Positions 8,646 to 17,538 of a DNA stretch of 64,000 bases are shown piece after piece. Source of the DNA: Porphyromonas loveana (GTDB taxonomy: Bacteria; Bacteroidota; Bacteroidia; Bacteroidales; Porphyromonadaceae); the NCBI RefSeq assembly GCF_003096695.1, contig NZ_QEKY01000002.1, positions 124,001-188,000 of the forward strand. The letters are read 5' to 3'. The position numbers and the translations under genes are program-made. The notes beneath the pieces were generated by a model, which made no database searches, was not told the DNA's origin, and worked only from the letters and a program-made list of their open reading frames with translations. Positions within the stretch are counted from its first letter, which is position 1; each line of letters opens with the position of its first letter.

Positions 8646-8653
8646 TACCTTTG
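8646..8653 (+). promoter_or_regulatory. Possible -7 element of glgP
   Basis: TACCTTTG fits TAnnTTTG; the leader would be about 63 nt. No -33 TTTG at the usual distance. Confidence 0.4.
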
Positions 8654-8722
8654 GCTTGTTTTCTTGTCGACGATGAGACCAAGAGGTCCCCGTCGAGACA
8701 AAAAGCCATATATAATTAAGGT

Positions 8723-11290
8723 ATGATCATTCAGAAGAAAAGCAACACAATAGTCTGGAAAGACATATTTACCTGCGTTGAACTGCCTGCACCACTCAAA
8801 CGTGCGGAAGAGTTGGCGTACAACCTGTGGTGGACATGGAATCCGGCTGCCACCAATCTCTTTGAACGGATGGATCCGGACCTCTGGTTCGAGACGGATG
8901 GCAACCCGGTGAAGCTACTCCGTTCGCTCTCCCTCAACCGCATTGATGCGCTCCTGCGTGATGCAGCGTGGATGCAGAACTTGGATGAGGTGTACATGGC
9001 TTGGCAAGCCTATATGTCGGCCCCAACTGACTCCTCACGCCCGAGCGTGGCCTACTTTAGTATGGAGTACGGACTCAGCCACGTGCTCAAGATATACTCT
9101 GGTGGCCTGGGCGTATTGGCCGGCGATTACCTCAAAGAAGCCAGTGACAGCAATGTGCCACTCACAGCAGTGGGCTTCCTGTACCGATATGGCTACTTTG
9201 ACCAGCGCATCAGTGTGGACGGTCAACAGCTCGCCACCTACGAAGCACAGGACTTCAACCTCCTGCCCATACAGGCTGTCACCGACGAGGGCGGACATCC
9301 ATTAGTATTCGAAGTGCCCTTCTCTGACCGCACCGTTTACTGCCATGTGTGGCGGGTGCAGGTGGGACGCATCAGTCTCTATCTCATGGACACGGATCTG
9401 GAGAAGAACAACCTGTCCGATCGTCAGATCACGCACAATCTCTACGGTGGCAACTGGGAGAACCGAATGAAGCAAGAGTATCTGCTCGGTATCGGTGGCA
9501 TACTCCTGCTACAGCATCTCGGTATCAGCAAGGAGATCTATCACATGAACGAAGGGCATGCCGCACTCATCAGTGCACAGCGTCTGGCTGACTATGTGGA
9601 GCAAAAGGGCTTACCCTTCGACGTAGCTCTCGAGGTCGTTCGTTCCTCCTCGCTCTACACCGTGCATACGCCGGTACCCGCAGGACACGACTACTTCGAC
9701 GAAGAGTTGCTGGGACGCTATATGGGACACTTCCCTCACAGGCTGGGCATCAGTTGGCAAGAGTTCATCGATATGGGACGGACGACACCGGGCTCTTCGG
9801 AGAAGTTCTCCATGAGTGTCTTCGCTCTCAATACCTGTCAAGAGGCCAACGGTGTAAGCTATCTACACGGAGTGGTCTCGCGAAGTATGTTTGCACCCGT
9901 GTGGCCGGGCTTCTTTGCCGAGGAGTTGCACGTAGGGCATGTGACCAACGGCGTCCATCTCCCCACATGGGCTTCTCCCGAGAGTCAAGCTTTCTACAAG
10001 AAACACCTCGGCACAGACTACGTCAGTCGGCAGGCAGACGAATCAACATGGGCAGCCATCGAGCATATTCCGTCCGACGAAATCTGGCAGTTGCGTTCGC
10101 AGCTCAAAGAGAATCTGCTCCATTACATTACACATGACTACCGGAAGCGTTGGCTTCGTGCCAATGACGGCTCCGCAAACCTGCCCGAAGGGTTGGACTG
10201 CATAGGACTGAATACGCTCCTTATCGGGTTCGCCCGCCGCTTCGCCACGTACAAGCGTGCTCACCTACTCTTTACCGATCTTGACAGGCTTTCGCGTCTG
10301 GTCAATCATCCGGATCGTCCCGTTCGTTTCCTCTTTGCCGGCAAAGCACATCCGGCCGATGGTGGTGGTCAAGGACTCATCAAGCATATCACCGAGATTA
10401 GTCGCCGTCCCGAATTTGAAGGAAAGATCATTTTCTTAGAGAACTACGACATGCATCTGGCCTCCAAACTGATCGCCGGTGTGGATGTGTGGCTCAATAC
10501 ACCGACACGTCCGCTCGAAGCATCGGGCACTTCAGGCGAGAAAGCCGAGATGAACGGTGTGCTCAACTTCTCAGTACTGGACGGCTGGTGGTACGAAGGC
10601 TACCGCCCCAATGCCGGATGGGCACTGACAGACAAGACTACATACCGCGACCAGCAGATGCAAGACAGGCTGGATGCTCATACGATATACGACATGCTGG
10701 AACGCGAAATCATCCCGCTCTATTACGACAAGGAGGGTAAGAGCTATTCCGAAGGGTGGATACACCACATTCGGAACTCCATGATGTACATAGCTCCACA
10801 CTTCACGATGCGGAGAATGATGGACGACTACTACGATCATTTTTACAAACCACTCTCACAACGCCAGCAGGCTGTCAGTGCATCTTCCTACGCCATGGCT
10901 TCGGAAATCGTGGAGTGGAAGAAACAGACTGCTGCTCATTGGGATGAAATGCAGATCCTTCGTGTCAATGCTTCCGGCTTCGAATTACGCACAACGAACA
11001 CGGATGTGATACAGTCTCTCGAAGTGGAAATCGACCGCGGCGGCCTGACAGCCGGACTCAAAGTGGAGCTAATAGTTGCGTCAGATGACAATCAGGGAGG
11101 ACTCACCCTCGCCCAAAGCATACCACTTGAACTCGTAGAACAATCGGCTGACAGTCGTTGGCAGAAATACCATGTGGACTGTCGTCTGAAAAATCCGGGG
11201 ATACATCGCGTTGCCATACGTGTTACCCCGCACTCAGCTTTGCTCCCGCATCAAATGGACTTTGCCTATGTGCGGTGGGCTGCGCTGTAA
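8723..11290 (+). CDS. glgP: Alpha-glucan (glycogen/maltodextrin) phosphorylase
   Basis: An 855-residue GT35 phosphorylase, which releases glucose-1-phosphate from alpha-1,4-glucans. The N-terminal 100 residues (LAYNLWWTWNPAA) are the DUF3417 extension of the TIGR02094 branch. Landmarks are LAGDYLKEASD, HMNEGHAAL (near 275), GKAHPADGGG, and the PLP-lysine region EASGTSGEKAEMNG (near 600), followed by GWWYEGY. The last 100 residues look like a beta-sandwich. Porphyromonas is regarded as mostly non-saccharolytic, so the likely substrate is the cell's own glycogen. It is 39 bp before a thioredoxin-fold lipoprotein gene. Confidence 0.92.
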   Translation: MIIQKKSNTIVWKDIFTCVELPAPLKRAEELAYNLWWTWNPAATNLFERMDPDLWFETDGNPVKLLRSLSLNRIDALLRDAAWMQNLDEVYMAWQAYMSAPTDSSRPSVAYFSMEYGLSHVLKIYSGGLGVLAGDYLKEASDSNVPLTAVGFLYRYGYFDQRISVDGQQLATYEAQDFNLLPIQAVTDEGGHPLVFEVPFSDRTVYCHVWRVQVGRISLYLMDTDLEKNNLSDRQITHNLYGGNWENRMKQEYLLGIGGILLLQHLGISKEIYHMNEGHAALISAQRLADYVEQKGLPFDVALEVVRSSSLYTVHTPVPAGHDYFDEELLGRYMGHFPHRLGISWQEFIDMGRTTPGSSEKFSMSVFALNTCQEANGVSYLHGVVSRSMFAPVWPGFFAEELHVGHVTNGVHLPTWASPESQAFYKKHLGTDYVSRQADESTWAAIEHIPSDEIWQLRSQLKENLLHYITHDYRKRWLRANDGSANLPEGLDCIGLNTLLIGFARRFATYKRAHLLFTDLDRLSRLVNHPDRPVRFLFAGKAHPADGGGQGLIKHITEISRRPEFEGKIIFLENYDMHLASKLIAGVDVWLNTPTRPLEASGTSGEKAEMNGVLNFSVLDGWWYEGYRPNAGWALTDKTTYRDQQMQDRLDAHTIYDMLEREIIPLYYDKEGKSYSEGWIHHIRNSMMYIAPHFTMRRMMDDYYDHFYKPLSQRQQAVSASSYAMASEIVEWKKQTAAHWDEMQILRVNASGFELRTTNTDVIQSLEVEIDRGGLTAGLKVELIVASDDNQGGLTLAQSIPLELVEQSADSRWQKYHVDCRLKNPGIHRVAIRVTPHSALLPHQMDFAYVRWAAL

Positions 11291-11329
11291 CAGGAAAGAA
11301 AAAGGATATCCAATTCTAACCTATATAAT

Positions 11330-12298
11330 ATGTATCGCAAGTTTCTCATCGCGACCGGACTGACGCTCATGCTCGGTACGATCACTACGCTCGCGGCCTC
11401 ATGCAGCCGTCAGGCTAAGACCTCACCTATCCCGTCAGACAGCATTGCGCAAAATGACGTGGAGGCGGAGCCGGAACTCGCCTTCCCACTCCCCAACATT
11501 CCATTGTCCCTAACGACACCACAAGAGCGTGCCTCTTATTTCGTCAAGCACTATTGGGATGAGTTCAACTTCACGGACTCTTCCTATCTGGCCAAGCCAC
11601 AAAACATGGAGGTCAGCGTAGCTAACTTTCTCGGAGTGGCTATAGCTCTACCTCTGGGTGAAGCTAAACCATCCATCCTCCTCCCTATCGAAAATTCCTC
11701 AGGGGGGATGTTGGAGCTTTTCCTCAGATTATATAAAAAGTATCTCTACGATCCTAATTCACCGATATTGAATGAGGAATACTACATCCCCGTCGTAGAG
11801 TCTGCACTCAAATCACCTAAGGTTTCCTACGCCGAGCGCGTGCGCTTGAAAGAACGCTACGAACTAATGCTGCGAAATCGCGTGGGAAAGAAAGCAGAGG
11901 ACTTCGTATACGAACTTGGCAATGGTAGCTTGCACCGTCTGAGCACACGATTTACTCCTCATACCATGCTCGTCTTCTACGAACCAGGGTGTCATACATG
12001 CGCCGCATTACTACAGCAACTGCAAAACGACGAGCAGTTCCGTTCATGGAGCGAAACCAAGCAATTAGATATCCTCTTCATATATCCCGATGGAGACAAG
12101 ACAACTTGGCAAGCAGGCTTGTCCGAATTCCCGGCATTCATCGAGGCAGGAATTAACAGTGATGGCAGCATAGTGAGCAAACAGCTTTACGACATCAAGG
12201 CTACGCCGACCATCTATCTGCTTGACAAACACGGGTATGTACTCCAAAAAGATGCCCGTATCGAGGTTATAAAGGAATACCTAAACGAAAAAAAATAA
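11330..12298 (+). CDS. Thioredoxin-fold lipoprotein (DUF5106-like plus thioredoxin-like domain)
   Basis: A 322-residue exported protein. The signal ends in LAASC, so Cys25 is probably lipidated. Residues 45-190 resemble the helical DUF5106 region that precedes thioredoxin domains in many Bacteroidetes proteins. The C-terminal third is thioredoxin-like: LVFYEPGCHTCAAL, with a redox pair Cys221/Cys224, and ATPTIYLLDKHG with the cis-proline. It may act as a periplasmic thiol-disulfide protein, reductase or isomerase; which one cannot be said. It follows glgP by 39 bp, but a functional link is not evident. Confidence 0.8.
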   Translation: MYRKFLIATGLTLMLGTITTLAASCSRQAKTSPIPSDSIAQNDVEAEPELAFPLPNIPLSLTTPQERASYFVKHYWDEFNFTDSSYLAKPQNMEVSVANFLGVAIALPLGEAKPSILLPIENSSGGMLELFLRLYKKYLYDPNSPILNEEYYIPVVESALKSPKVSYAERVRLKERYELMLRNRVGKKAEDFVYELGNGSLHRLSTRFTPHTMLVFYEPGCHTCAALLQQLQNDEQFRSWSETKQLDILFIYPDGDKTTWQAGLSEFPAFIEAGINSDGSIVSKQLYDIKATPTIYLLDKHGYVLQKDARIEVIKEYLNEKK

Positions 12299-12518
12299 TG
12301 CTCTACTCTCTTCTTTTTGCCCAAAAGAAGAACTGAATAAACATATCAAACGAAGCTTTGTTATAGTCGAAAGCAGACATAATCGGGCGGGCTACAATCG
12401 GTAGCGAAAGCTGCTTCTCAGTAGTTTTATTCGTATTGTTTCCGTCTGATATACAATAAAAAAAGCTATCTGGAAGGATGTCCAATGACTCCTTGGAGTG
12501 AAATTTTTGAGCGAATAA

Positions 12519-12549
12519 TTTGGTTATTCAAAGGAATGAACTACATTTG
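12519..12549 (+). promoter_or_regulatory. Promoter of the OmpA-family pair
   Basis: TTTG at 12519-12522, a 19-bp spacer and TACATTTG at 12542-12549 form a complete Bacteroidetes promoter. The predicted leader is about 50 nt, A-rich near the start codon, typical of highly expressed genes in this phylum. Confidence 0.8.
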
Positions 12550-12605
12550 TGTAGCGAAATAGGCTATTGGTAAACGTATAATAATACACTTAGAAAAGTA
12601 AAACT

Positions 12606-13775
12606 ATGAAGGTAAAGTACTTAATGCTCTCTTTAGCAGGAGCTATTGCACTCAATGCAAGTGCACAGGAGAATACTGTACCGGCAACGGGTCAGTTACC
12701 CGCAAAGAACGTCGCTTTTGCTCGTAATGGCGGCAATTACTTTGTAACACTGCAAGGCGGTGTTGCAGCACAGTTCTTGAATGACAATGACAACAAGGAT
12801 CTCTTAGATCGCTTGGGTGCCATTGGTTCTCTCTCAATCGGAAAGTATCACAATCCGTTCTTCGCGACACGTCTCCAATTGAATGGCGGACATGCGCACA
12901 CATTCTTAGGCAACAACGGTGAGCAAGAAATCCATTCAAACTTTGCCGCTGCTCACTTTGATTTCATGTTTGACATGGTTAACTATTTCTCGTCTTATCG
13001 CGAGAATCGCTTCTTCCATTTCATCCCTTGGGTGGGCGTTGGCTACCAGCACAAATTCCTCGGAAACGAGTGGAGCAAAAACAACGTTGAGTCACTGACT
13101 GCAAACGTCGGTGTAATGATGGGCTTTAGATTAGGAAAGCGCGTTGACTTCGTTATTGAAGCTCAAGCAGCTCACTCCAACCTCAATCTGAGTCGCGCGT
13201 TCAACCACAAGCCCAACCCCGTGATCAACGATCCAGCAGGACGTTATTATAACGGTTTTCAGGGTATGGCCACTGCAGGTCTCAACTTCCGCTTAGGCAA
13301 AGTTGGCTTCGATGCTGTAGAGCCTATGGACTACGAACTGATCAACGACCTGAATGGTCAGATCAATCGTCTGCGTCGTGAAGTAGAAGAACTCTCAAAG
13401 CGTCCTGTTTCATGTCCAGAATGTCCAGATGTTACTCCCGTAACTGTGACAGAAAACAAACTCACGGATAAGGCTGTACTCTTCCGCTTCGACAGCGATG
13501 TAGTAGACAAAGACCAGCTCATCAATCTGTACGACGTTGCTCAGTTCGTAAAGGAAACGAAAGAGCCGATCACAGTAGTAGGTTACGCTGATCCGACGGG
13601 TGCTTCGCAGTACAACCAGAATTTGTCAGAGCGTCGCGCTAAGGCTGTTGTTGAAGTTCTGACAGGTAAGTATGGTGTGCCTTCCGAATTGATCTCTGTA
13701 GAATGGAAGGGTGACTCTACGCAACCGTTCAGCAAAAAAGCTTGGAACCGCGTTGTAATCGTTCGCTCCAAGTAA
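12606..13775 (+). CDS. OmpA-family outer membrane protein (Omp40/Pgm7-like)
   Basis: A 389-residue protein with a 20-residue signal peptide ending NASA|Q. Residues 45-240 form an OmpA-type beta-barrel with alternating aromatic strands. A coiled segment (LNGQINRLRREVEELSKR) and a Cys pair in CPECPD precede the C-terminal OmpA domain, where YNQNLSERRAKAVVEVL is the peptidoglycan-binding signature. It strongly resembles one of the two P. gingivalis major OmpA-like proteins, which form heterotrimers and anchor the outer membrane to peptidoglycan. The partner gene follows after 44 bp. The C-terminal domain ends in a basic tail (RVVIVRSK). Confidence 0.92.
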   Translation: MKVKYLMLSLAGAIALNASAQENTVPATGQLPAKNVAFARNGGNYFVTLQGGVAAQFLNDNDNKDLLDRLGAIGSLSIGKYHNPFFATRLQLNGGHAHTFLGNNGEQEIHSNFAAAHFDFMFDMVNYFSSYRENRFFHFIPWVGVGYQHKFLGNEWSKNNVESLTANVGVMMGFRLGKRVDFVIEAQAAHSNLNLSRAFNHKPNPVINDPAGRYYNGFQGMATAGLNFRLGKVGFDAVEPMDYELINDLNGQINRLRREVEELSKRPVSCPECPDVTPVTVTENKLTDKAVLFRFDSDVVDKDQLINLYDVAQFVKETKEPITVVGYADPTGASQYNQNLSERRAKAVVEVLTGKYGVPSELISVEWKGDSTQPFSKKAWNRVVIVRSK

Positions 13776-13819
13776 TTCGCCTGAAACATTTGTTGGATAA
13801 TATAAAATGACATACAGAT

Positions 13820-14962
13820 ATGAAAGCTAAATCTTTATTTATAGCGCTTGTGGGTCTCGCATGCACTTTCGGTGCAACTGCCCAAGAAGTGACTTCGCAG
13901 AACAAAGCAGGAAAGAACACCACTTTCCAACGCGATAAAGCATCTGATCATTGGTTCATTGACATTGCAGGAGGTGCAGGAATGCCTCTCTCTGGCTGGA
14001 ACAACAACATCGATCTCATGGATCGTATCAGCATTGTTCCGACCTTAGCTTTTGGTAAATGGCATGAGCCCTACTTTGCAACTCGTCTCCAATTCACTGG
14101 TTTCGACATTTACGGATATACAAACGGGAGTACTGACCGTTATCACAACTACTTTGGCAATGCTCACTTCGACTTCATGTTTGACATGATGAACTATTTC
14201 GGAACATATCGTCCCAACCGTGTCTTCCACCTCATTCCTTGGGTAGGTATCGGCTTTGGATATAAATTCCATAGCGCTGATTCTGACGGTAATAAGATAG
14301 GAAGCAAAGATGATATTTCTGGAACAGTTAATGCCGGTTTGATGATTAAGTTCCGCCTTTCAAGAGTTGTGGACTTCAATATTGAAGGTCAGGCTTTTGC
14401 TTCTAAGATGAACTTTATCGGAACCAAGACTGGCAAAGCAGACTTCCCTGCAATGGCTACAGCAGGTCTTACGTTTAATCTTGGCAAGACAGAATGGACA
14501 GAAGTTATTCCGATGGACTATGCTTTGGTTAACGACCTCAACAACCAGATCAACGCTCTCCGTGCGCAGGCAGAAGAGCTTAGCCGTCGTCCGGTTTCTT
14601 GCCCCGAGTGTCCCGAACCTGTACAGGCTGTTGTTAGCCGCGTAGTAGTTGACAATGTGGTTTACTTCCGTCTCAACAGCGCGAAGATAGATCGCAACCA
14701 AGAAATCAACGTATACAACACAGCTGAGTACGCCAAGACTAACAATGCACCGATCAAGATTGTTGGTTACGCAGACGAAAAGACTGGTACAGCTGACTAC
14801 AACATGAAGCTTTCAGAGCGTCGTGCGAAGGCAGTGGCCAAGATGCTTGAAAAGTATGGCGTATCTGCAGATCGTATCACGATTGATTGGAAGGGATCTT
14901 CTGAGCAAATCTATGAAGAAAATGCTTGGAACCGCATCGTAGTAATGTCTGCCGCAGAATAA
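13820..14962 (+). CDS. OmpA-family outer membrane protein (Omp41/Pgm6-like)
   Basis: A 380-residue paralogue of the preceding protein: signal peptide ending in ATAQ, beta-barrel, a coiled linker (LNNQINALRAQAEELSRR), the CPECPE Cys pair, and a C-terminal OmpA domain with YNMKLSERRAKAVAKML. The two proteins differ most in the barrel, where loop lengths vary, and are nearly the same at the linker. In P. gingivalis the corresponding pair forms a disulfide-linked heterotrimer; the conserved Cys pair fits that. One promoter and one terminator bracket both genes. Confidence 0.92.
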   Translation: MKAKSLFIALVGLACTFGATAQEVTSQNKAGKNTTFQRDKASDHWFIDIAGGAGMPLSGWNNNIDLMDRISIVPTLAFGKWHEPYFATRLQFTGFDIYGYTNGSTDRYHNYFGNAHFDFMFDMMNYFGTYRPNRVFHLIPWVGIGFGYKFHSADSDGNKIGSKDDISGTVNAGLMIKFRLSRVVDFNIEGQAFASKMNFIGTKTGKADFPAMATAGLTFNLGKTEWTEVIPMDYALVNDLNNQINALRAQAEELSRRPVSCPECPEPVQAVVSRVVVDNVVYFRLNSAKIDRNQEINVYNTAEYAKTNNAPIKIVGYADEKTGTADYNMKLSERRAKAVAKMLEKYGVSADRITIDWKGSSEQIYEENAWNRIVVMSAAE

Positions 14963-14996
14963 TATTGAGTTTTCCCTACCAATAGACAATGAATCA

Positions 14997-15030
14997 GGGG
15001 CTGCCTCTTCCGAGGCAGCCCCTATTCTTT
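14997..15030 (+). terminator. Terminator of the OmpA-family operon
   Basis: Perfect 11-bp G+C-rich stem (ggggctgcctc with its complement), tetraloop ttcc, then tattcttttc. Confidence 0.9.
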
Positions 15031-15154
15031 TCGATAATGACTCGATCAATTTTGAGAAGCTATTCTACTCCCCATAAACTCTACAACATAAAAAGAGCTG
15101 GATTTGAGCATTGAGGTATCAATCATTGTCACATTCAGAGGGAAAGAAAAATAG

Positions 15155-15690
15155 AAGTTAATGTGACGAAGAAGTAAATCGAGTTCATGCTTTAAGGCAC
15201 AAGTTGCTTTCGCCGGCTTGAGGGGTGAGGAGACGATACAGAGTTTAGCGAAACGATACGAAGTCATCCCGATCAAGATTACAGAGTGGATGCGAGAGTT
15301 TGAGGAGAAAGCTACTCAAGCTTTTGAAAAGCCCTCTGACAATGCCAGAGACCTTAAGAAGATAGAGAGTGAGAATAAGCGGCTTTTGCAGAAGCAGGGA
15401 CAGTTAACAATTGACTGCGATTTTTTTGCGACTGCCACGAGGAAGCAGGACTCAAAGTGAGATAATAGAAATGGAGAGTCAGTGTCCAGCAGGCTTAAGT
15501 CGAAGTCGTTTTTGTAAGGATATGAAGCTTAATTGATCTACGCTATATTACAAGCCAAAGGGAGAGTGTGAGGAGGACCTAGGGATGATGCGTATCATTG
15601 ATGCGTACCACACCGAGCACCCTACAGCAGGAGTTGTACACATGCGTGATATGCTGAGACTAAGAGGTTTATCTGTCGAGCGGTAGGGGC
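15155..15690 (+). mobile_element. IS3-family relic: orfA fragment and broken orfB
   Basis: The orfA part (open from about 15218, recognisable from about 15175) reads FKAQVAFAGLRGEETIQSLAKRYE, cut here to its key parts: the helix-turn-helix of IS3-family OrfA with a leucine-zipper-like KKIESENKRLLQKQ. Its original start is lost; TGA and other stops lie in the N-terminus. The orfB start is visible after 15490 as LSRSRFCKDMKLN-stop-STLYYKPKGE, then MMRIIDAYHTEHPTAGV and MRDMLRLRGLSVER-stop. The catalytic DDE domain is absent. At about 15665-15690 the homology switches to an IS30 transposase on the other strand. No terminal inverted repeats were identified. Confidence 0.8.
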
Positions 15691-16262
15691 GAGCAAAGAA
15701 TACGGGCACCTTGAGGCACCTCTCTATCCGAGCAAAGGCAGCGAATTCACAACCATTATCCGTCATTATTGAGTGAAGCTGACCGCGCCGTTTGGCATAG
15801 GCTAATCGTCTAATCACGCACTTGCTTAATGACTCTCTGACTTCCTGCCGTCCTTGAAGCAAATTCGGTCTTCCTATCCACATAACGTCAGTATTGCTTC
15901 GCTGCCTGATGCCCATATAATTCCATTTCGATGTCCCCTATACGCTCCTTGGCTTCGATAATGGGCAGGCGATCAAGAATACTTTTGCGCCCCTTTATCC
16001 CTTATAAAGGATAGATTTGTCCTTGACTGAGGACAGAACTGTCCTTACCTAAGGACAAAACTGCTTTTCTATATAATCGGCATTGGTGTCGCCAACGAAC
16101 GCTTACGAGAGCATAGGCAATGACGACAATAGGTATAGAGCTTGCCGCCCTGCCATTTGTCCTCGTGAAACCATTTGTAGAGTGTTGTCTTTCCGATCAG
16201 CCGACGGGCCACTACCCGCTGGCTACTTCTTTTACTAATCTCTATCGCTCTATATAACAACT
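15665..16262 (-). mobile_element. IS30-family transposase relic
   Basis: On the minus strand one can read RRLIGKTTLYKWFHEDKWQG and GGKLYTYCRH (IS30 N-terminal region), then KGRKSILDRLPIIEAKERIGD (linker, 16000 to about 15940) and IMTDNGCEFAAFARIE with FFARPYRSTDK (catalytic core, about 15770-15665). Frameshifts and stops break it at several points, and the C-terminal part after FFARPYRSTDK is gone, replaced by the IS3 relic on the opposite strand. A 22-bp palindromic array sits in the linker region at 15996-16061. Confidence 0.78.
15996..16061. repeat. Three 22-bp palindromic units inside the IS30 relic
   Basis: Units at 15996-16017, 16018-16039 and 16040-16061. Each has a 16-18 bp palindrome, such as tgtccttacctaaggaca, followed by a 4-nt linker (gaac, aaac, gatt-like). 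The second and third units differ at few positions; the first has tatccc...ggata arms. Each unit can form its own hairpin. Confidence 0.75.
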
Positions 16263-16305
16263 GTGTTGCTCTTGAGGGGGAATGTGCAGATCTGAGTAAT
16301 TTCCG

Positions 16306-16313
16306 TAATTTTG
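16306..16313 (+). promoter_or_regulatory. Possible -7 element of ribE
   Basis: TAATTTTG fits TAnnTTTG, with a leader of about 25 nt. It lies just beyond the IS30 relic. No -33 box at the usual spacing. Confidence 0.35.
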
Positions 16314-16344
16314 TGCAACTTACACCAACGAAAAGAATAAGAAT

Positions 16345-16947
16345 ATGTTTTCCGGAATCGTAGAAGAATATGCCCAAGTGACGGATCTTCGTCGCGAAAA
16401 TGACAATCTGCATATAACAATGACGTGCTCTTTTGTTCCCGAACTAAAGATAGACCAGAGCATCGCGCACAATGGCGTATGTCTGACGGTCGTGAGCAAA
16501 ACGGACACGACCTACACGGTCACCGCCATACGTGAGACACTTGAACGCTCCAACCTCGGCCTCCTGCAGATAGGAGACCTCGTCAATCTGGAGCGAAGCA
16601 TGATGATGGGTGGCCGCCTTGACGGACACATCGTGCAAGGTCATGTGGATCAAACAGCTGTATGTACTGCTGTAGAAGAAGCGGGAGGCAGCCACTACTA
16701 TGCCTTCGAATACAAGCTGGACAAGGCGATGGCACAGCAAGGTTATATGACGGTGGAAAAGGGTTCAGTATGCGTGAATGGCGTGAGCTTGACGGTTTGC
16801 GATTCTGGCATGAACAGCTTCCGCGTGGCTATTATCCCCTACACGCGTGACCATACGAATTTCTGCCGCATCGTTCCGGGTAGCGTCGTCAACTTGGAAT
16901 TTGACATTGTGGGGAAATACCTCAGCAAGATGATTCAGTACCAATGA
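16345..16947 (+). CDS. ribE: Riboflavin synthase, alpha chain
   Basis: A 200-residue protein made of two homologous lumazine-binding halves, beginning MFSGIVEEYAQV. The first half has IAHNGVCLTVV and the second VCVNGVSLTVC, the repeat signature. The enzyme dismutates two 6,7-dimethyl-8-ribityllumazine molecules to riboflavin. MGGRLDGHIVQGHVD between the halves is also typical. The stop overlaps the nitroreductase start by 4 bp, pairing a flavin-making enzyme with a flavin-using one. Confidence 0.95.
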   Translation: MFSGIVEEYAQVTDLRRENDNLHITMTCSFVPELKIDQSIAHNGVCLTVVSKTDTTYTVTAIRETLERSNLGLLQIGDLVNLERSMMMGGRLDGHIVQGHVDQTAVCTAVEEAGGSHYYAFEYKLDKAMAQQGYMTVEKGSVCVNGVSLTVCDSGMNSFRVAIIPYTRDHTNFCRIVPGSVVNLEFDIVGKYLSKMIQYQ

Positions 16948-17495
16948 TACCGGAGGACTTCTACGCACTCGTCGAGCAAAGACAGAGCGACCGCAAGTTC
17001 GACCCCGATCGTACCGTACCGGATGATGTACTACAACGTATCATAGAAGCAGGACGGCTCTCTCCATCGGCATGCAATTCCCAGCCGTGGAGTTTTGTAG
17101 TTGTGACCGATCCCGCTACGCGTAACAGGCTGGCCGAAGCCTCCTCTTCCCGTGTGCTGATGATGAATCACTTCACCCGTCAAGCCCCTGTACAAATCAT
17201 TGTGGTGGAAGAGAAAGCCAATTTCACCGCTACCATAGGCGGTAAGATGAAGGGCATCCACTACGCCAACATAGACCTCGGCATTGCTGCTGCACATATT
17301 ACCTTGGCTGCAGCAGCCGAAGGACTCGGCAGCTGCATCATCGGTTGGGTCAACGATGCCAAGATTCGCGACATCCTCGGCATTCCGTCGGGGCGTCGTG
17401 TGGTCATGAACATTGTACTCGGATACTCGACAGATCCGCACAGGCTCAAGAAACGCAAAGAGACCTCGGAGATCCTACACCGCGAAAAGTGGTGA
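16944..17495 (+). CDS. Nitroreductase-family flavoprotein
   Basis: A 183-residue FMN-dependent oxidoreductase. The N-terminal QRQSDRKFD and RLSPSACNSQPW segments bind FMN, and GLGSCIIGWV near residue 130 is the usual C-terminal motif. Substrate unknown; relatives reduce nitro compounds, quinones or other electrophiles with NAD(P)H. The start overlaps ribE by 4 bp, so translation is coupled. Confidence 0.88.
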   Translation: MIPEDFYALVEQRQSDRKFDPDRTVPDDVLQRIIEAGRLSPSACNSQPWSFVVVTDPATRNRLAEASSSRVLMMNHFTRQAPVQIIVVEEKANFTATIGGKMKGIHYANIDLGIAAAHITLAAAAEGLGSCIIGWVNDAKIRDILGIPSGRRVVMNIVLGYSTDPHRLKKRKETSEILHREKW

Positions 17496-17538
17496 AGGGA
17501 AAAATCTCCACGAAGCTATACCACTATTACAGATCGTT

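Larger units (their letters stand above)
8274..8722. other. Intergenic region between divergent genes
   Basis: No credible gene; minus-strand open frames across 8385-8701 are Phe/Arg-rich and overlap the repeat array. The notable content is the 22-bp phased array at 8441-8580 and a -7-like element before glgP. Confidence 0.6.

Noticed and set aside
12310-12330. Hairpin cttctttt/aaaagaag after the thioredoxin-fold gene as a terminator
   Set aside because: The stem is only A/T with two G/C pairs per arm and has no T-run after it.
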